A stretch of DNA of 64,000 nt from Pseudomonas wayambapalatensis (GCA_014268975.2 CP077096.1:4811501-4875500); one strand, 5' to 3'; positions 24,155 through 33,119 are shown, counted from the stretch's first letter. A program made the numbers and translations. Notes: generated by a model not told the origin, from the letters alone.

Positions 24155-26260
24155 ATGAAGTTCAAGTCGATCCAGTTTTCCGTGGCGGCCCTGGCCGGTG
24201 CCATTGTATTGAGCATTGTCGCGGCGCTGGTGCTGTACGCCGTGTACTCCGGGGCCCGCACCCAGGACCTGGTACAGCAGCGCACCCAGCAGCAGTTCGA
24301 AAGCGTGATCGAACAGCGCCTTTCGGCCTTGGCCCGCACCCAGGTCAGCGAGATCCAGCGCGGCCTGGAAGCGCCGCTGCTGATCAGCCGCAGCCTGGCC
24401 ACGATCAACGCCATGCTCGGCATGCAGGACGCCGACGGCAAACCGCTGATGCAAATCGACCGCGCCTACCTGAACAACCTGCTCAAGCGCACCGTGGAGG
24501 TCAACCCGACGGTGCTCGGTGCGTATCTGGGCTGGGAACCGAACGCACTGGATCACGCCGACATCAATGGCGAACGCTACCTGCCCTGGTGGTTCCGCAA
24601 CGCCGACGGCAGCCTCGGCCAGGACCGCCTGGTGGACGTCAACGACCACACCGTGCTGTCGACCGGGGTACGCGCCAGTGAGTACTACCTATGCCCGAAG
24701 GAAACCAAGAAGGCCTGCGTGATCGACCCGGCGCCCTACAAGGTTGGCGACAAGATGGTGATGCTCGCCTCGTTCGTCGAGCCGATCATGGTCAACGGCC
24801 AGTTCCAGGGCATCGCCGGGGCCGATCTGTCGGTGAACTTCATCCAGGACCTGCTCAACGCCGCCGACCGCCAGCTGTACAACGGCGCTGGCGAACTGGC
24901 ACTGGTGTCGAGCAATGGTCGCCTGGTCGCCTACACCAAGGACGCCTCCAAGTTCGGCGAAAAGGCCAGCGACGTGCTGGACCCTGCCGAAGCCGCAACC
25001 CTGGCCAGCATCAGCGGCGAAGACCTGCAATATAAAGTCGACACCGCCAAGGACCGTATCGAGCTGTTCCTGCCGTTCAAGGTCGCCAGCACCGACGCGC
25101 GCTGGGTCCTGCTGCTGGAAATGCCGCTGAGCACGGTCATGGCCGACGTCAACCAACTGCAGAAAGACCTTGGCGAGCAGCGCCGCACCGACATCGCCGG
25201 CATGACCCTGGTCGGCCTGGGCATCGCCGCCCTCGGCCTTCTGGTGATCTGGCTGCTGGCCCACGGCATTGCCCGTCCGCTGAAGCAGATGGTGGCGATG
25301 CTCGACGACATCGCCCAGGGCGAAGGCGACCTCACCCGCCGCCTGCAGAGCGATCGCGCCGACGAGCTGGGCGCCATTGCCAAAGGCTTCAACACCTTCC
25401 TCGCCAAGCTGCAGGCGATGATCAGCCAGGTGGTGACCTCGGTGCAGAAAGTCAGCGACTCCTCGGAGCACACTGCCGACATCGCCATCCGCACCAACCA
25501 GGGCGTGCACAAGCAGATGGCCGAGATCGACCAGGTAGCCACCGCCGTGCAGGAAATGACCGCCACCGCCCAGGACGTGGCACGCAATGCCACCCACGCC
25601 GCCCACGCAGCCAGCAACGCCGACCAGGCTGCCAACCAGGGCATGCAGATCGTGCGCGACACCTCGCAGTCGATCAGCGTCCTGGCCAGCGAGATCGGCC
25701 GCGCAGTGACCGTGGTGCAGACCCTGGCCCGCGACAGCGAGAACATCAATGCCATCCTGGTGACCATCCGCGCCATCGCCGAACAGACCAACCTGCTGGC
25801 GCTCAACGCCGCCATCGAGGCTGCCCGCGCCGGAGAGCAAGGGCGCGGCTTCGCCGTGGTTGCCGACGAGGTGCGCAACCTGGCGCAGAAGACCCAGCAG
25901 GCGACCCAGGAAATCCAGCAGATGATCCAGCAGTTGCAGCAGGGCACCCGCGATGTGGTCAAGGTAATGGAGGACAGCCAGGGCAAGACCGACGACAGCG
26001 TGCAGCAGGCCAGCCGCGCCGCCGAAGCGCTGGAGAGCATCACCCAGGCCGTGTCGGTGATCAACGACATGAACACCCAGATCGCCAGCGCCGCCGAACA
26101 GCAGAGCGCGGTGGCCGAGGATATCAACCGCAACGTCATCAACATCGGCCAGGTGGCCGGCGAAGTGGCCGGCGGGGCCGACGAATCGAGCCAGGCCAGT
26201 GCCGAGCTGACCAAGCTGGCCGAGCAGCAGCGGCGGTTGATCAATCAGTTCAGGGTTTGA
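24155..26260 (+). CDS. Methyl-accepting chemotaxis protein with dCache sensor
   Basis: 701-aa chemoreceptor. First membrane helix about residues 9-31. The periplasmic dCache_1 domain runs to about 345 and contains 'YLGWEPNALDHADINGERYL' and 'GIAGADLSVNFIQDLL'. Second helix about 348-372, then HAMP and the signalling domain with the hairpin tip 'EQTNLLALNAAIEAARAGEQ' near 545. Several Gln/Glu pairs flanking the tip could be methylation sites. The Trp/Tyr/Asp-rich pocket suggests an amine or amino-acid ligand, as in McpU or PctA, but the ligand is not provable here. No CheR-binding pentapeptide is visible at the C-terminus (LINQFRV). Confidence 0.93.
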   Translation: MKFKSIQFSVAALAGAIVLSIVAALVLYAVYSGARTQDLVQQRTQQQFESVIEQRLSALARTQVSEIQRGLEAPLLISRSLATINAMLGMQDADGKPLMQIDRAYLNNLLKRTVEVNPTVLGAYLGWEPNALDHADINGERYLPWWFRNADGSLGQDRLVDVNDHTVLSTGVRASEYYLCPKETKKACVIDPAPYKVGDKMVMLASFVEPIMVNGQFQGIAGADLSVNFIQDLLNAADRQLYNGAGELALVSSNGRLVAYTKDASKFGEKASDVLDPAEAATLASISGEDLQYKVDTAKDRIELFLPFKVASTDARWVLLLEMPLSTVMADVNQLQKDLGEQRRTDIAGMTLVGLGIAALGLLVIWLLAHGIARPLKQMVAMLDDIAQGEGDLTRRLQSDRADELGAIAKGFNTFLAKLQAMISQVVTSVQKVSDSSEHTADIAIRTNQGVHKQMAEIDQVATAVQEMTATAQDVARNATHAAHAASNADQAANQGMQIVRDTSQSISVLASEIGRAVTVVQTLARDSENINAILVTIRAIAEQTNLLALNAAIEAARAGEQGRGFAVVADEVRNLAQKTQQATQEIQQMIQQLQQGTRDVVKVMEDSQGKTDDSVQQASRAAEALESITQAVSVINDMNTQIASAAEQQSAVAEDINRNVINIGQVAGEVAGGADESSQASAELTKLAEQQRRLINQFRV

Positions 26261-26318
26261 CTCACCCACCGTGTCGCTTTTTTCGCGGGCCTGTGGGGCG
26301 AAAAGCTCGACACCGACC

Positions 26319-26939
26319 TCAAGCCGGGGTCAGACACTCCGGCCCATCGAGCTTCGGATCGTTGACCAGATGCGCCAGCGCCCGCTCGCGCAACGCCGCT
26401 GGCGGGCTGGCCAGTAGTTCATGCAGCCGCGCCAGCGGTGTGTCGGGGTCCAGCCAGGCCGCCTGCCCGGCCTCGTCGAGGATCAGCGGCCGGCGCTGGT
26501 TCATCGCCGCCTGGGTGACCACCGCACAACTGAGCCACACCTGCTCCTGCACCGGATACACCTCCCATACCGCGGCATAGAACAACGACGCGCCCTCCCC
26601 CGGCGTCACCCAGTACGGGCGCTTGCGCGCCGTGCCGCGCCACTCGTAGAAACCGTTGGCCGGCATCAGGCAACGGCGCTGGCGAAAGGCTTCGCGAAAC
26701 ATCGGCTGCTCGGCGAGTGTCTCGGCGCGGGCATGGGCGGGGGTACGGGACAGGTCGGTGAGCCAGGCCGGGGTCAGGCCCCAGCGCGCCCTGGCCAGTT
26801 GCAACTGGCCGTCGAGTCGGCGCTGGATCAGCACCGAAGCCCCAGGCGAGATGTTCCATTGGGCCTGCTGGTCGGCGGGAAACCCGGGCAGGGCGGCAAA
26901 AGCCTGGGACCAGCGAAAGAGGGCGTAACGTCCACACAT
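26319..26939 (-). CDS. SRAP-domain (YedK/HMCES-like) protein with altered active site
   Basis: 206-aa SRAP protein. Family members form a thiazolidine crosslink through Cys2 to abasic sites in single-stranded DNA. Cys2 is present (MCGRYAL), as is the catalytic Glu in 'NGFYEW' (E99). Two other active-site residues differ. The NARxET block reads 'AHARAET', placing His69 where YedK has Asn75. The HDRMP block reads 'MNQRRPLIL', placing Asn147 where YedK has His160. Fold and length are normal, so this looks like a real variant rather than decay. It heads a leftward group with the DUF2007 and CPXCG genes on its upstream side. Confidence 0.88.
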   Translation of the reverse strand: MCGRYALFRWSQAFAALPGFPADQQAQWNISPGASVLIQRRLDGQLQLARARWGLTPAWLTDLSRTPAHARAETLAEQPMFREAFRQRRCLMPANGFYEWRGTARKRPYWVTPGEGASLFYAAVWEVYPVQEQVWLSCAVVTQAAMNQRRPLILDEAGQAAWLDPDTPLARLHELLASPPAALRERALAHLVNDPKLDGPECLTPA

Positions 26940-26951
26940 AAGACAGCAAAC

Positions 26952-27212
26952 CTAGCAGATCAGGGTACCGGGGATACTCTCCGGCTCGTCCCCGGCAAGG
27001 GGCTGGGCGGCATTGTACTCATCGATCAGCTGCCGTGCGTACCCGGCCTGCTCATCGGCCACCGCCAGGGCCAGCAGGCCCTGCATCGGCAGATCGCCCA
27101 TGGCACCGACCAGATCGCCGCCGATCAGGTGCACCTCGACGCCTTCGCTGGCCAACATGCCTACCAGCATCTGCGCCTCCATCAGGCTTTCCGGTTCGTA
27201 GATCCGACGCAT
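26952..27212 (-). CDS. DUF2007 small signal-transduction-type protein
   Basis: 86-aa protein 'MRRIYEPESLMEAQMLVGML...' of the DUF2007 family, a small alpha/beta fold with 'GVEVHLIGGDLVGAMGDLP' in the middle. It has the shape of a GlnB-like or putative signal-transducing domain. Its ATG overlaps the stop of the CPXCG gene, so the two are cotranslated. SRAP follows 12 bp later. Function unknown. Confidence 0.8.
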   Translation of the reverse strand: MRRIYEPESLMEAQMLVGMLASEGVEVHLIGGDLVGAMGDLPMQGLLALAVADEQAGYARQLIDEYNAAQPLAGDEPESIPGTLIC

Positions 27213-27397
27213 CAGGCATCGTCCTCGCGGCGCACTTCGAGCATCCATTCGTCACCATGCACCTGCAGGATGAACACGATGGGCTGGCAGCACACCTGGC
27301 AGTCCTCGGTATAGAGCTGGTCGCCAGCGGAAATATCGACCGTGGTCTCCACACGCTCACCGCAATAAGGGCAGTCATAAAAGTCGATTTCGAGCAT
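27212..27397 (-). CDS. CPXCG-motif zinc-ribbon protein
   Basis: 61-aa protein with C9-P-Y-C12 and a second pair C33-Q-V-C36 (plus C37), arranged as a zinc ribbon. It matches the 'CPXCG motif-containing cysteine-rich protein' family of proteobacteria. It is the first gene of the leftward CPXCG-DUF2007-SRAP run. Function is unknown; nucleic-acid or protein binding is typical of such ribbons. Confidence 0.85.
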   Translation of the reverse strand: MLEIDFYDCPYCGERVETTVDISAGDQLYTEDCQVCCQPIVFILQVHGDEWMLEVRREDDA

Positions 27398-27521
27398 CGG
27401 GGGCCTGCGCAGTGACTTATGCGTATAATTGCCGGTCTGTTTACGGGGTCCGTGTGTGTCCGAGCCGTTTTTTTCGGCCCCGCCCCTACTTTATTACTCT
27501 AGCCGTTTCCAACAAGAGAGC

Positions 27522-28691
27522 ATGATGGGCGAATTCGATGCCATCCGACCTTACGACGACGCTGAAGTGCCTGCCGTTCTGGCGCGCCTGCTCAGCGACC
27601 CGGCATTCCTCGATATCCTCACCCACTTCCGCTTCCCGCGTATCGCAGGTGCCTTCGGCTGGCTGCTCAAGCCGCTGATCGCCCGGCGCCTGCGCAAGGA
27701 GTTCGCTGGCGTGACCAGCGTCTCGACCCTGCAGGACAAGGTCGAATACTACGTCGACCGCACCATCGACCGTGCCACCGACGGGGTCACCTACACCGGC
27801 GTCGAGCAGCTCAAGTCGGGCAGTGCCTACCTGTTCCTGGCCAATCACCGCGACATCGTCATGGACCCGGCGTTCGTCAACTATGCGGTCTATCACGCTG
27901 GCCTGCCGACGCCACGTATCGCCATCGGCGACAACCTGCTGCAAAAGCCGTTCGTCAGCGACATGATGCGTCTGAACAAGAGCTTCATCGTGCACCGCTC
28001 GATCAGCGGTCGTCGCGAGAAGCTTGCGGCATACCAGTTGCTGTCGGCCTACATCAACCACTCGATCCGCAGCGACGGCGCCTCGATCTGGATCGCCCAG
28101 GCCGAAGGCCGCGCCAAGGATGGTGACGATCGCACCGATTCGGCGATCCTCAAGATGTTCCACATGAGCCGCAAAGACGAGCCGTTCGGCGCCGTGATCC
28201 AGAGCCTGAACCTGATCCCGGTGTCGATCAGCTACGAATACGACCCGTGCGACCAGGCCAAGGCCCGCGAGCTGTACATCCGCGCCACCACCGGCACCTA
28301 CAAGAAAGTGCCTGGCGAAGACGACAACAGCATCGCCCAGGGCATCACCGGCTACAAAGGCCGGGTGCACATCAACTTCGCACCGCCAGTGACCGAGTAC
28401 CACGAGGACACCAAGCAACTGGCCCAGGCCATCGACCGGCAGATTCTCGGCGGCTACCGGCTGTTCCCGGTGCACTACCTGGCCTACGCGATGTGGGACG
28501 GGCAGGACGCGGCGCTGGAAGTACCCGCTGCAGAGAAGGTGTTTGCGGCCGAGGAACTGGCACGGGCCAAGGAGGAGTGGCAGCGCCGCCTGGAAGCCTG
28601 CCCTGCGGAGCACCGGCCGTATCTGGTTCAGCAGTATGCGACGCCAGTGCGCAACCAGTATCAGGTGAAGGTGCAGGCCGAGGCGGTCTGA
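27522..28691 (+). CDS. PlsC-like acyltransferase
   Basis: 389-aa protein of the glycerophosphate/lysophospholipid acyltransferase superfamily. The catalytic region reads 'YLFLANHRDIVMDPAFV', with H109 followed by D111 and D115. The canonical motif is H-x4-D, so this family spaces its second Asp one residue further or uses D111. 'NKSFIVHRSISGRREKL' and 'WIAQAEGRAKDG' match the later substrate-binding blocks (the EGxR type). No N-terminal membrane helix is obvious. ATG 27522 or 27525 is possible after AAGAGAG. A TATAAT at 27424-27429 may be the -10 of its promoter. Substrate unknown; a phospholipid or ornithine-lipid role is plausible. Confidence 0.75.
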   Translation: MMGEFDAIRPYDDAEVPAVLARLLSDPAFLDILTHFRFPRIAGAFGWLLKPLIARRLRKEFAGVTSVSTLQDKVEYYVDRTIDRATDGVTYTGVEQLKSGSAYLFLANHRDIVMDPAFVNYAVYHAGLPTPRIAIGDNLLQKPFVSDMMRLNKSFIVHRSISGRREKLAAYQLLSAYINHSIRSDGASIWIAQAEGRAKDGDDRTDSAILKMFHMSRKDEPFGAVIQSLNLIPVSISYEYDPCDQAKARELYIRATTGTYKKVPGEDDNSIAQGITGYKGRVHINFAPPVTEYHEDTKQLAQAIDRQILGGYRLFPVHYLAYAMWDGQDAALEVPAAEKVFAAEELARAKEEWQRRLEACPAEHRPYLVQQYATPVRNQYQVKVQAEAV

Positions 28692-28746
28692 GCCTGGTGC
28701 AAGCGCCGGTTCGTAGTGGGACCGGCGATTGCACAGCTGATGTTCG

Positions 28747-29157
28747 CTACACGACGGTGAGATCGAAATCAGCTTCCAGAGCATCCGAACCACTGCCAGG
28801 GTTCAGCCGCAGTACCCCTTTAAGACGTCGGTTATCGACAAACTCGCTGATCTGCAGTGTTCCTGAGTGGACGGGAACATTTTCGCCAAGCCCCACAACA
28901 CCGACCGTGGTCACATGCGCCTGACCAGCAGACAGGCTGGTGGTGCCCGGCGCAAACACATTGGCGTTGGTCCACTTGAACACCAGCTTGAGTGGTTTGC
29001 CACCGGGCCGCGGCTGCACGGCGGAGAATGACTTCTGGTCAAACTTCAGTTCGCCGGTCATCTCATATGGCGTCCCCTTGACGGTCAGAACGACCTTTCC
29101 GGTCGCCTTGGCCTTCTTCAGGACGTCCGCATCAAACGCTTCGCTTGAACGCGACAT
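28747..29157 (-). CDS. Hypothetical beta-rich protein
   Basis: I do not recognise this 136-aa protein. It has no signal peptide or membrane helix and is predicted beta-rich, with alternating hydrophobic residues ('KPLKLVFKWTNANVF', 'GVLRLNPGSG', ending 'LEADFDLTVV'). AAGGAGG five bases before the ATG shows it is well translated. It converges on the PlsC-like gene with only 55 bp between stops and lies downstream of a small membrane protein gene on the same strand. Confidence 0.7.
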   Translation of the reverse strand: MSRSSEAFDADVLKKAKATGKVVLTVKGTPYEMTGELKFDQKSFSAVQPRPGGKPLKLVFKWTNANVFAPGTTSLSAGQAHVTTVGVVGLGENVPVHSGTLQISEFVDNRRLKGVLRLNPGSGSDALEADFDLTVV

Positions 29158-29244
29158 GTTGCCTCCTTGAGATGGTTGACACGCCGATCCAACGTACGTG
29201 CACGCATCACAAGCGACAACTGGCAGAATTGACAGGTAGGCAGT

Positions 29245-29505
29245 TCAGATCCAGGTACTGAACCACGACAGCAACAACGCCATCGCCAGGCACGAGAAGC
29301 CCAGGATGTAGTAGTAGCGCGGTACACGCAGGTCGAACGCATCGACCAGCCCTTCCTCGCCAGCCAGGCTTTCACGCGCATCGCTCTGGCGACGCCGCGC
29401 ACTGTGCAGCAGCAGGCCGCCCGGGCAGGTGATGAACAGCGCCAGGACATTGATCAGCTTGGCGGGATGGGCGGCCAGGAACCCCCAGAGGACTTGCAGG
29501 GACAT
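29245..29505 (-). CDS. Small two-helix membrane protein
   Basis: 86-aa hypothetical with two hydrophobic segments: residues ~17-34 (LINVLALFITCPGGLLLH) and ~68-85 (LGFSCLAMALLLSWFSTW). A charged loop 'SARRRQSDARESLAGEEG' separates them. GAGG precedes the ATG. It is 87 bp upstream of the beta-rich hypothetical. Family unknown to me; an inner-membrane location is likely. Confidence 0.7.
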   Translation of the reverse strand: MSLQVLWGFLAAHPAKLINVLALFITCPGGLLLHSARRRQSDARESLAGEEGLVDAFDLRVPRYYYILGFSCLAMALLLSWFSTWI

Positions 29506-29662
29506 CGCGCAACCTCGTAACGACGATAAGCAAAGCCCGGCATTCTACCCAAGCCTGACCCACCCTCTCGTTTTTTGCGACCAAGTGTCACTAAATTTCA
29601 TCTGTCACACGCTCGTCATCCAGACAGGCCACCCTGTCGGCCTTTGCAGACCGGAGCTTGTC

Positions 29663-29869
29663 ATGCTGCACGCCGAAAACCAGGACCGTCTCTACCACGT
29701 CTCGCAGAGCGACGAGCAGCAGGCGCTGATCGACGGGTTCGCGATCAATGTCCACGACCAGCGCTGGCTGGTGTATTGCGCCCTGGGCGGACACGCGCAC
29801 CAGGACCTGCCGGAAGTGGATCAAGACACCGGGCTGAGTGTGCTGGACTTTGGAATCGAGGCGGCTTGA
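29663..29869 (+). CDS. Small conserved hypothetical protein
   Basis: 68-aa soluble protein 'MLHAENQDRLYHVSQSDEQQ...' without recognised domain. GGAG lies seven bases before the ATG at 29663. Codon use (strong third-position G/C) fits a real Pseudomonas gene. A REP-like end (CTCCTACAGA) follows the stop, then the bidirectional terminator shared with yajG. Confidence 0.65.
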   Translation: MLHAENQDRLYHVSQSDEQQALIDGFAINVHDQRWLVYCALGGHAHQDLPEVDQDTGLSVLDFGIEAA

Positions 29870-29951
29870 CCTGCCCGCTCCTACAGAGAAGTGACCCCAG
29901 GTGCCGCAGCAACCAGGGTTTGAGCGAGCCTCAGCCCTGGTCCAGCCAAAG

Positions 29952-29986
29952 AAAAACCCGCTGCCTGTCACCAGGCAGCGGGTTTT
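29952..29986. terminator. Bidirectional terminator
   Basis: AAAACCCGCTGCCTG (29952-29966) is exactly complementary to 29972-29986 with a 5-base loop. The A/T ends serve both the small rightward gene and leftward yajG. Confidence 0.9.
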
Positions 29987-30005
29987 GTTCATTCAGGCCG
30001 CGTGC

Positions 30006-30590
30006 TTATTCAGCCAGGACCTGACCGATGGTCGGATCCTTGAACAGCCGGGTCAGCGCATCGCTGAGTACGTCGCTGACCAGCTTGGTGTTGGTTTCCT
30101 GGTTCGGCGCCATGCCGAAACGCTGGTCGAGAGAAGCGCCATAGCGGCCGCTGTAGCGACGGTTGGCGTTGGACACGTCGGCACGGAAGGTGGCACCGAT
30201 GGTGGCCTCGGTCACGTACATCTTGTCCTTGGGCGACTGGTACTTCAGCTCGGCCAGGGTCACGGTCAGCTGTGGCGCGCTGCCGGCACCCGAGGTGGGG
30301 GTGAAGCCGAGCAGGCGTACTGCCGCTTCGGCCTGGGCCTGCAGCTTGGGCACCACGTCATTGCCGTTGACGGTAATGGTGCTGGTCTCCGGGTACATGC
30401 CACCCCGTGTGCCCAGCGACTGCGAAGCACGGCCGTCGACCACCCGCACGACCACCGGCTGGCCACGACCTACCGGATTGAGCTGAGCGGTGAGCTTGGG
30501 TTGCGGGCTGAGTTGCTGCGGGCTGTGTGCACAGCCGACCAGGCTCAGGGTGGCCACCGCCATCAAACCGAACAACAGACGTTGCAGCAT
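30006..30590 (-). CDS. yajG: YajG family lipoprotein
   Basis: 194-aa predicted lipoprotein. Signal peptide MLQRLLFGLMAVATLSLVGC ends in lipobox LVGC (Cys20), and the mature start 'AHSPQQLSPQPKLTAQL' fits YajG. The next residue after Cys is Ala, which does not retain lipoproteins at the inner membrane, so outer-membrane sorting is expected. ATG at 30590 is preferred to one two codons earlier because GGAG would be only two bases from the earlier one. Function of YajG is unknown. Confidence 0.85.
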   Translation of the reverse strand: MLQRLLFGLMAVATLSLVGCAHSPQQLSPQPKLTAQLNPVGRGQPVVVRVVDGRASQSLGTRGGMYPETSTITVNGNDVVPKLQAQAEAAVRLLGFTPTSGAGSAPQLTVTLAELKYQSPKDKMYVTEATIGATFRADVSNANRRYSGRYGASLDQRFGMAPNQETNTKLVSDVLSDALTRLFKDPTIGQVLAE

Positions 30591-30735
30591 GCGCATTTCT
30601 CCAGAATAAAGCGGCAAAGGCCCACAGTATACCCAGCCTGGAGCAAGCCAGTCATCGGCCCGCAGCTGCTGTCACAATGGTTTCATGGCCACGGCGCTAT
30701 CCTTGCCCCAGCCCGATCAAACAGGACTCGCCGCC

Positions 30736-30969
30736 ATGGCCTCGCTCTGGACTCTGCTCTTCAAACGCCCGCGCCACACCACCTACGCCCGTCTCGACAG
30801 CGACGGCAAATGCCTGGCCTTCAAGCAGTGCCACCAGGCACCCAGCGGCAGTGGCTGGGTCCAGGTCAGCGAAGCGCACCTGAGCTGGCTGGGCCATCCG
30901 CTGCCCAACAGTGCCCGGATTTGCGTACCTGCAAGCCGCCGTTGGCAGCAACGCATCCTCCCTGCCTGA
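30736..30969 (+). CDS. Small conserved hypothetical protein
   Basis: 77-aa protein 'MASLWTLLFKRPRHTTYARL...' with a basic N-terminus and two Cys residues ('KCLAFKQC'), no membrane helix and no recognised domain. ATG at 30736 is chosen; a start 17 codons upstream (30685) is also open. It is divergent from yajG. Codon bias supports a real gene. Confidence 0.55.
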   Translation: MASLWTLLFKRPRHTTYARLDSDGKCLAFKQCHQAPSGSGWVQVSEAHLSWLGHPLPNSARICVPASRRWQQRILPA

Positions 30970-31574
30970 CAAACGCTGCAATAAAAACCCAAGAAGAACG
31001 ACCTTTCTGCCCGCGACCTCGTTATAATCTCCCCCCGATTATAAGGACGTCTCCTGATCGGGCCCCGCACTCGCCGCTTGACCCCGGCACCTTCACCGCT
31101 TCGCCCACAGAGAGCCTTCCACTCAGGTCTTGCATTGGCTGTCGTGCCTGCTGTCTCTGGCCGTCTGCTGCGCATGAACCTGCGGGTTGCCTCCGCGCAG
31201 TCCACTTTTGAGGTTCACGACTCCAAAAGAGCGTGAAAAAACGGTTTTTCACAACTTCACGAGAGTGTGGCGAGCAAATGAACAGTCTGGCATGTGCAAA
31301 AGCGGCAGATACGTCTCGAACAGCCCTGAACAGACGGCAAAAGCGCTCATCCTGGATGGGAGCCTGAGGCCGGTCCATAACGCACGACGGAACACTTGAC
31401 CATAAGTCGAATTGCCGCACCCGTGGCAAATGGCGTTCAATTATCGAACACCCAAGACTGATTGGCGGTGTCCGCGGAAGTTGCAAGAACTGCGAAGAGT
31501 CGGACATGGCGATCCTGGCCAACCCAGGGGTCCTATGCTGTCAATTAGGTGCTGTAGATTGTGGAGACGCGTTA
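30970..31574 (+). promoter_or_regulatory. Long leader/intergenic region before mqo
   Basis: This 605-bp gap holds no gene that I support. At 31022-31044 a near-operator palindrome TTATAATC-N7-GATTATAA overlaps a TATAAT (31023-31028), so a promoter and a dyad-binding regulator are likely there. That would leave a leader of several hundred bases before mqo. Short frames in both directions lack family likeness. A small RNA or leader peptide cannot be excluded. Confidence 0.5.
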
Positions 31575-33080
31575 ATGGCGCAGAACGAATCGGTTGATGT
31601 GGTACTGGTAGGCGCGGGCATCATGAGTGCCACCCTGGCCGTACTGCTCAAGGAGCTGGACCCTGCGATCAAGCTGGAAGTCGTCGAGGCGATGGACTCC
31701 GGGGCCGCGGAAAGCTCCAACCCCTGGAACAACGCCGGGACCGGCCACGCCGGCCTGTGCGAGCTGAACTATACGCCCCAGGCCGCCGATGGCAGCATCG
31801 ACATCAAGAAGGCCGTGCACATCAATACCCAGTTCGAGGTGTCCCGCCAGTTCTGGGCCTACCTGAGCAGAAAAGGCGGCTTCGGCTCGGCGCGCGACTT
31901 CATCAATCCCGTGCCGCACCTGAGCTATGTCGAAGGTGACAAGGGTGTGCAATTCCTCAAGAAGCGCTTCGAGCTGCTCAAGCAGCACCACGCGTTCTCC
32001 GAGATGGAATACACCGAAGACAAGGCGCTGATGAACGAATGGATGCCCCTGATGATGCCTGGTCGCCCGGCCGACCAGCACATCGCGGCCACCCGCGTGC
32101 TCAAGGGCACCGACGTCAACTTCGGCGCCCTGACCAACAAGCTGCTCAAGCTGCTGGGCGACAGCCCCAATGCCCAGGTCAAGTACAGCAAGAAGGTCAC
32201 CGGCCTGCGCCGTAAAGGTGACGGCTGGACCGTGAGCATCAAGGACGTCAACAGCGGCAACAGCCGTGAAGTCGACGCCCGCTTCGTCTTCCTCGGCGCT
32301 GGTGGCGCGGCGCTGCCGCTGCTGCAAGCGTCGGGCATCCCGGAAAGCAAGGGGTTCGGCGGTTTCCCGGTGAGCGGCCAGTGGCTGCGCTGCGACAATC
32401 CGGAAATCGTCAAGCAGCACCAGGCCAAGGTCTACAGCCAGGCCGCGGTCGGTGCCCCGCCAATGTCGGTGCCGCACCTCGACACCCGCGTGGTCGATGG
32501 CAAGAAATCCCTGCTGTTCGGCCCTTACGCCGGCTTCACCACCAAGTTCCTCAAGCATGGCTCGTTCATGGACCTGCCGCTGTCGGTGCGCATGGGCAAC
32601 ATCGGCCCGATGCTGGCGGTAGCCCGCGACAACATGGACCTGACCAAGTACCTGGTCAGCGAAGTGATGCAGTCGATGGAGCAGCGCCTGGAATCGCTTC
32701 GCCGCTTCTACCCCGAAGCCAAAGCCGAGGACTGGCGCCTGGAAGTGGCCGGCCAGCGCGTGCAGATCATCAAAAAGGATCCGAAGAAAGGCGGCATCCT
32801 GCAGTTCGGCACCGAGCTGGTCTCGGCCGCCGATGGCAGCCTGGCTGCGCTGCTTGGCGCCTCGCCGGGCGCCTCGGTGACGGTCTCGATCATGCTCGAA
32901 CTGATCGAGCGCTGCTTCCCCGAGCAAGCGAAGGGCGCCTGGGCTGCCAAGCTCAAGGAAATCTTCCCGGCTCGCGAGAAGGCCCTGGCCACCGATGCCG
33001 CGCTGTACCACAAGATCAGCGCCGACAACGACGTGGCCCTGGACCTGGCGCAAAACAGCCCGGCCAAGCACTACGCCTGA
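31575..33080 (+). CDS. mqo: Malate:quinone oxidoreductase
   Basis: 501-aa FAD enzyme that oxidises malate to oxaloacetate and reduces quinone at the membrane, bypassing NAD-malate dehydrogenase. The FAD site 'VLVGAGIMSATLAVLL' is near the N-terminus. 'SSNPWNNAGTGHAGLCELNY' is the Mqo signature, and 'LFGPYAGFTTKFLK' lies in the substrate domain. ATG at 31575 (MAQNESVD) is chosen from the conserved start; frames extending upstream carry no similarity. Pseudomonads often have two Mqo paralogues. A strong terminator follows. Confidence 0.95.
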   Translation: MAQNESVDVVLVGAGIMSATLAVLLKELDPAIKLEVVEAMDSGAAESSNPWNNAGTGHAGLCELNYTPQAADGSIDIKKAVHINTQFEVSRQFWAYLSRKGGFGSARDFINPVPHLSYVEGDKGVQFLKKRFELLKQHHAFSEMEYTEDKALMNEWMPLMMPGRPADQHIAATRVLKGTDVNFGALTNKLLKLLGDSPNAQVKYSKKVTGLRRKGDGWTVSIKDVNSGNSREVDARFVFLGAGGAALPLLQASGIPESKGFGGFPVSGQWLRCDNPEIVKQHQAKVYSQAAVGAPPMSVPHLDTRVVDGKKSLLFGPYAGFTTKFLKHGSFMDLPLSVRMGNIGPMLAVARDNMDLTKYLVSEVMQSMEQRLESLRRFYPEAKAEDWRLEVAGQRVQIIKKDPKKGGILQFGTELVSAADGSLAALLGASPGASVTVSIMLELIERCFPEQAKGAWAAKLKEIFPAREKALATDAALYHKISADNDVALDLAQNSPAKHYA

Positions 33081-33093
33081 AATGGCTGAAACG

Positions 33094-33119
33094 AAAAAAC
33101 GCCCCGAGGGGCGTTTTTT
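33094..33119. terminator. Terminator after mqo, bidirectional
   Basis: AAAAAACGCCC (33094-33104) pairs with GGGCGTTTTTT (33109-33119) across CGAG. It serves mqo and the leftward PA4642-like gene. Confidence 0.93.

Noticed and set aside
31022..31522. 166-codon leftward frame upstream of mqo
   Set aside because: Mixed composition, no domain and no ribosome-binding site; it overlaps the probable mqo promoter.
31572..33071. 499-codon frame opposite mqo
   Set aside because: Antisense shadow; Mqo signature motifs are on the other strand.
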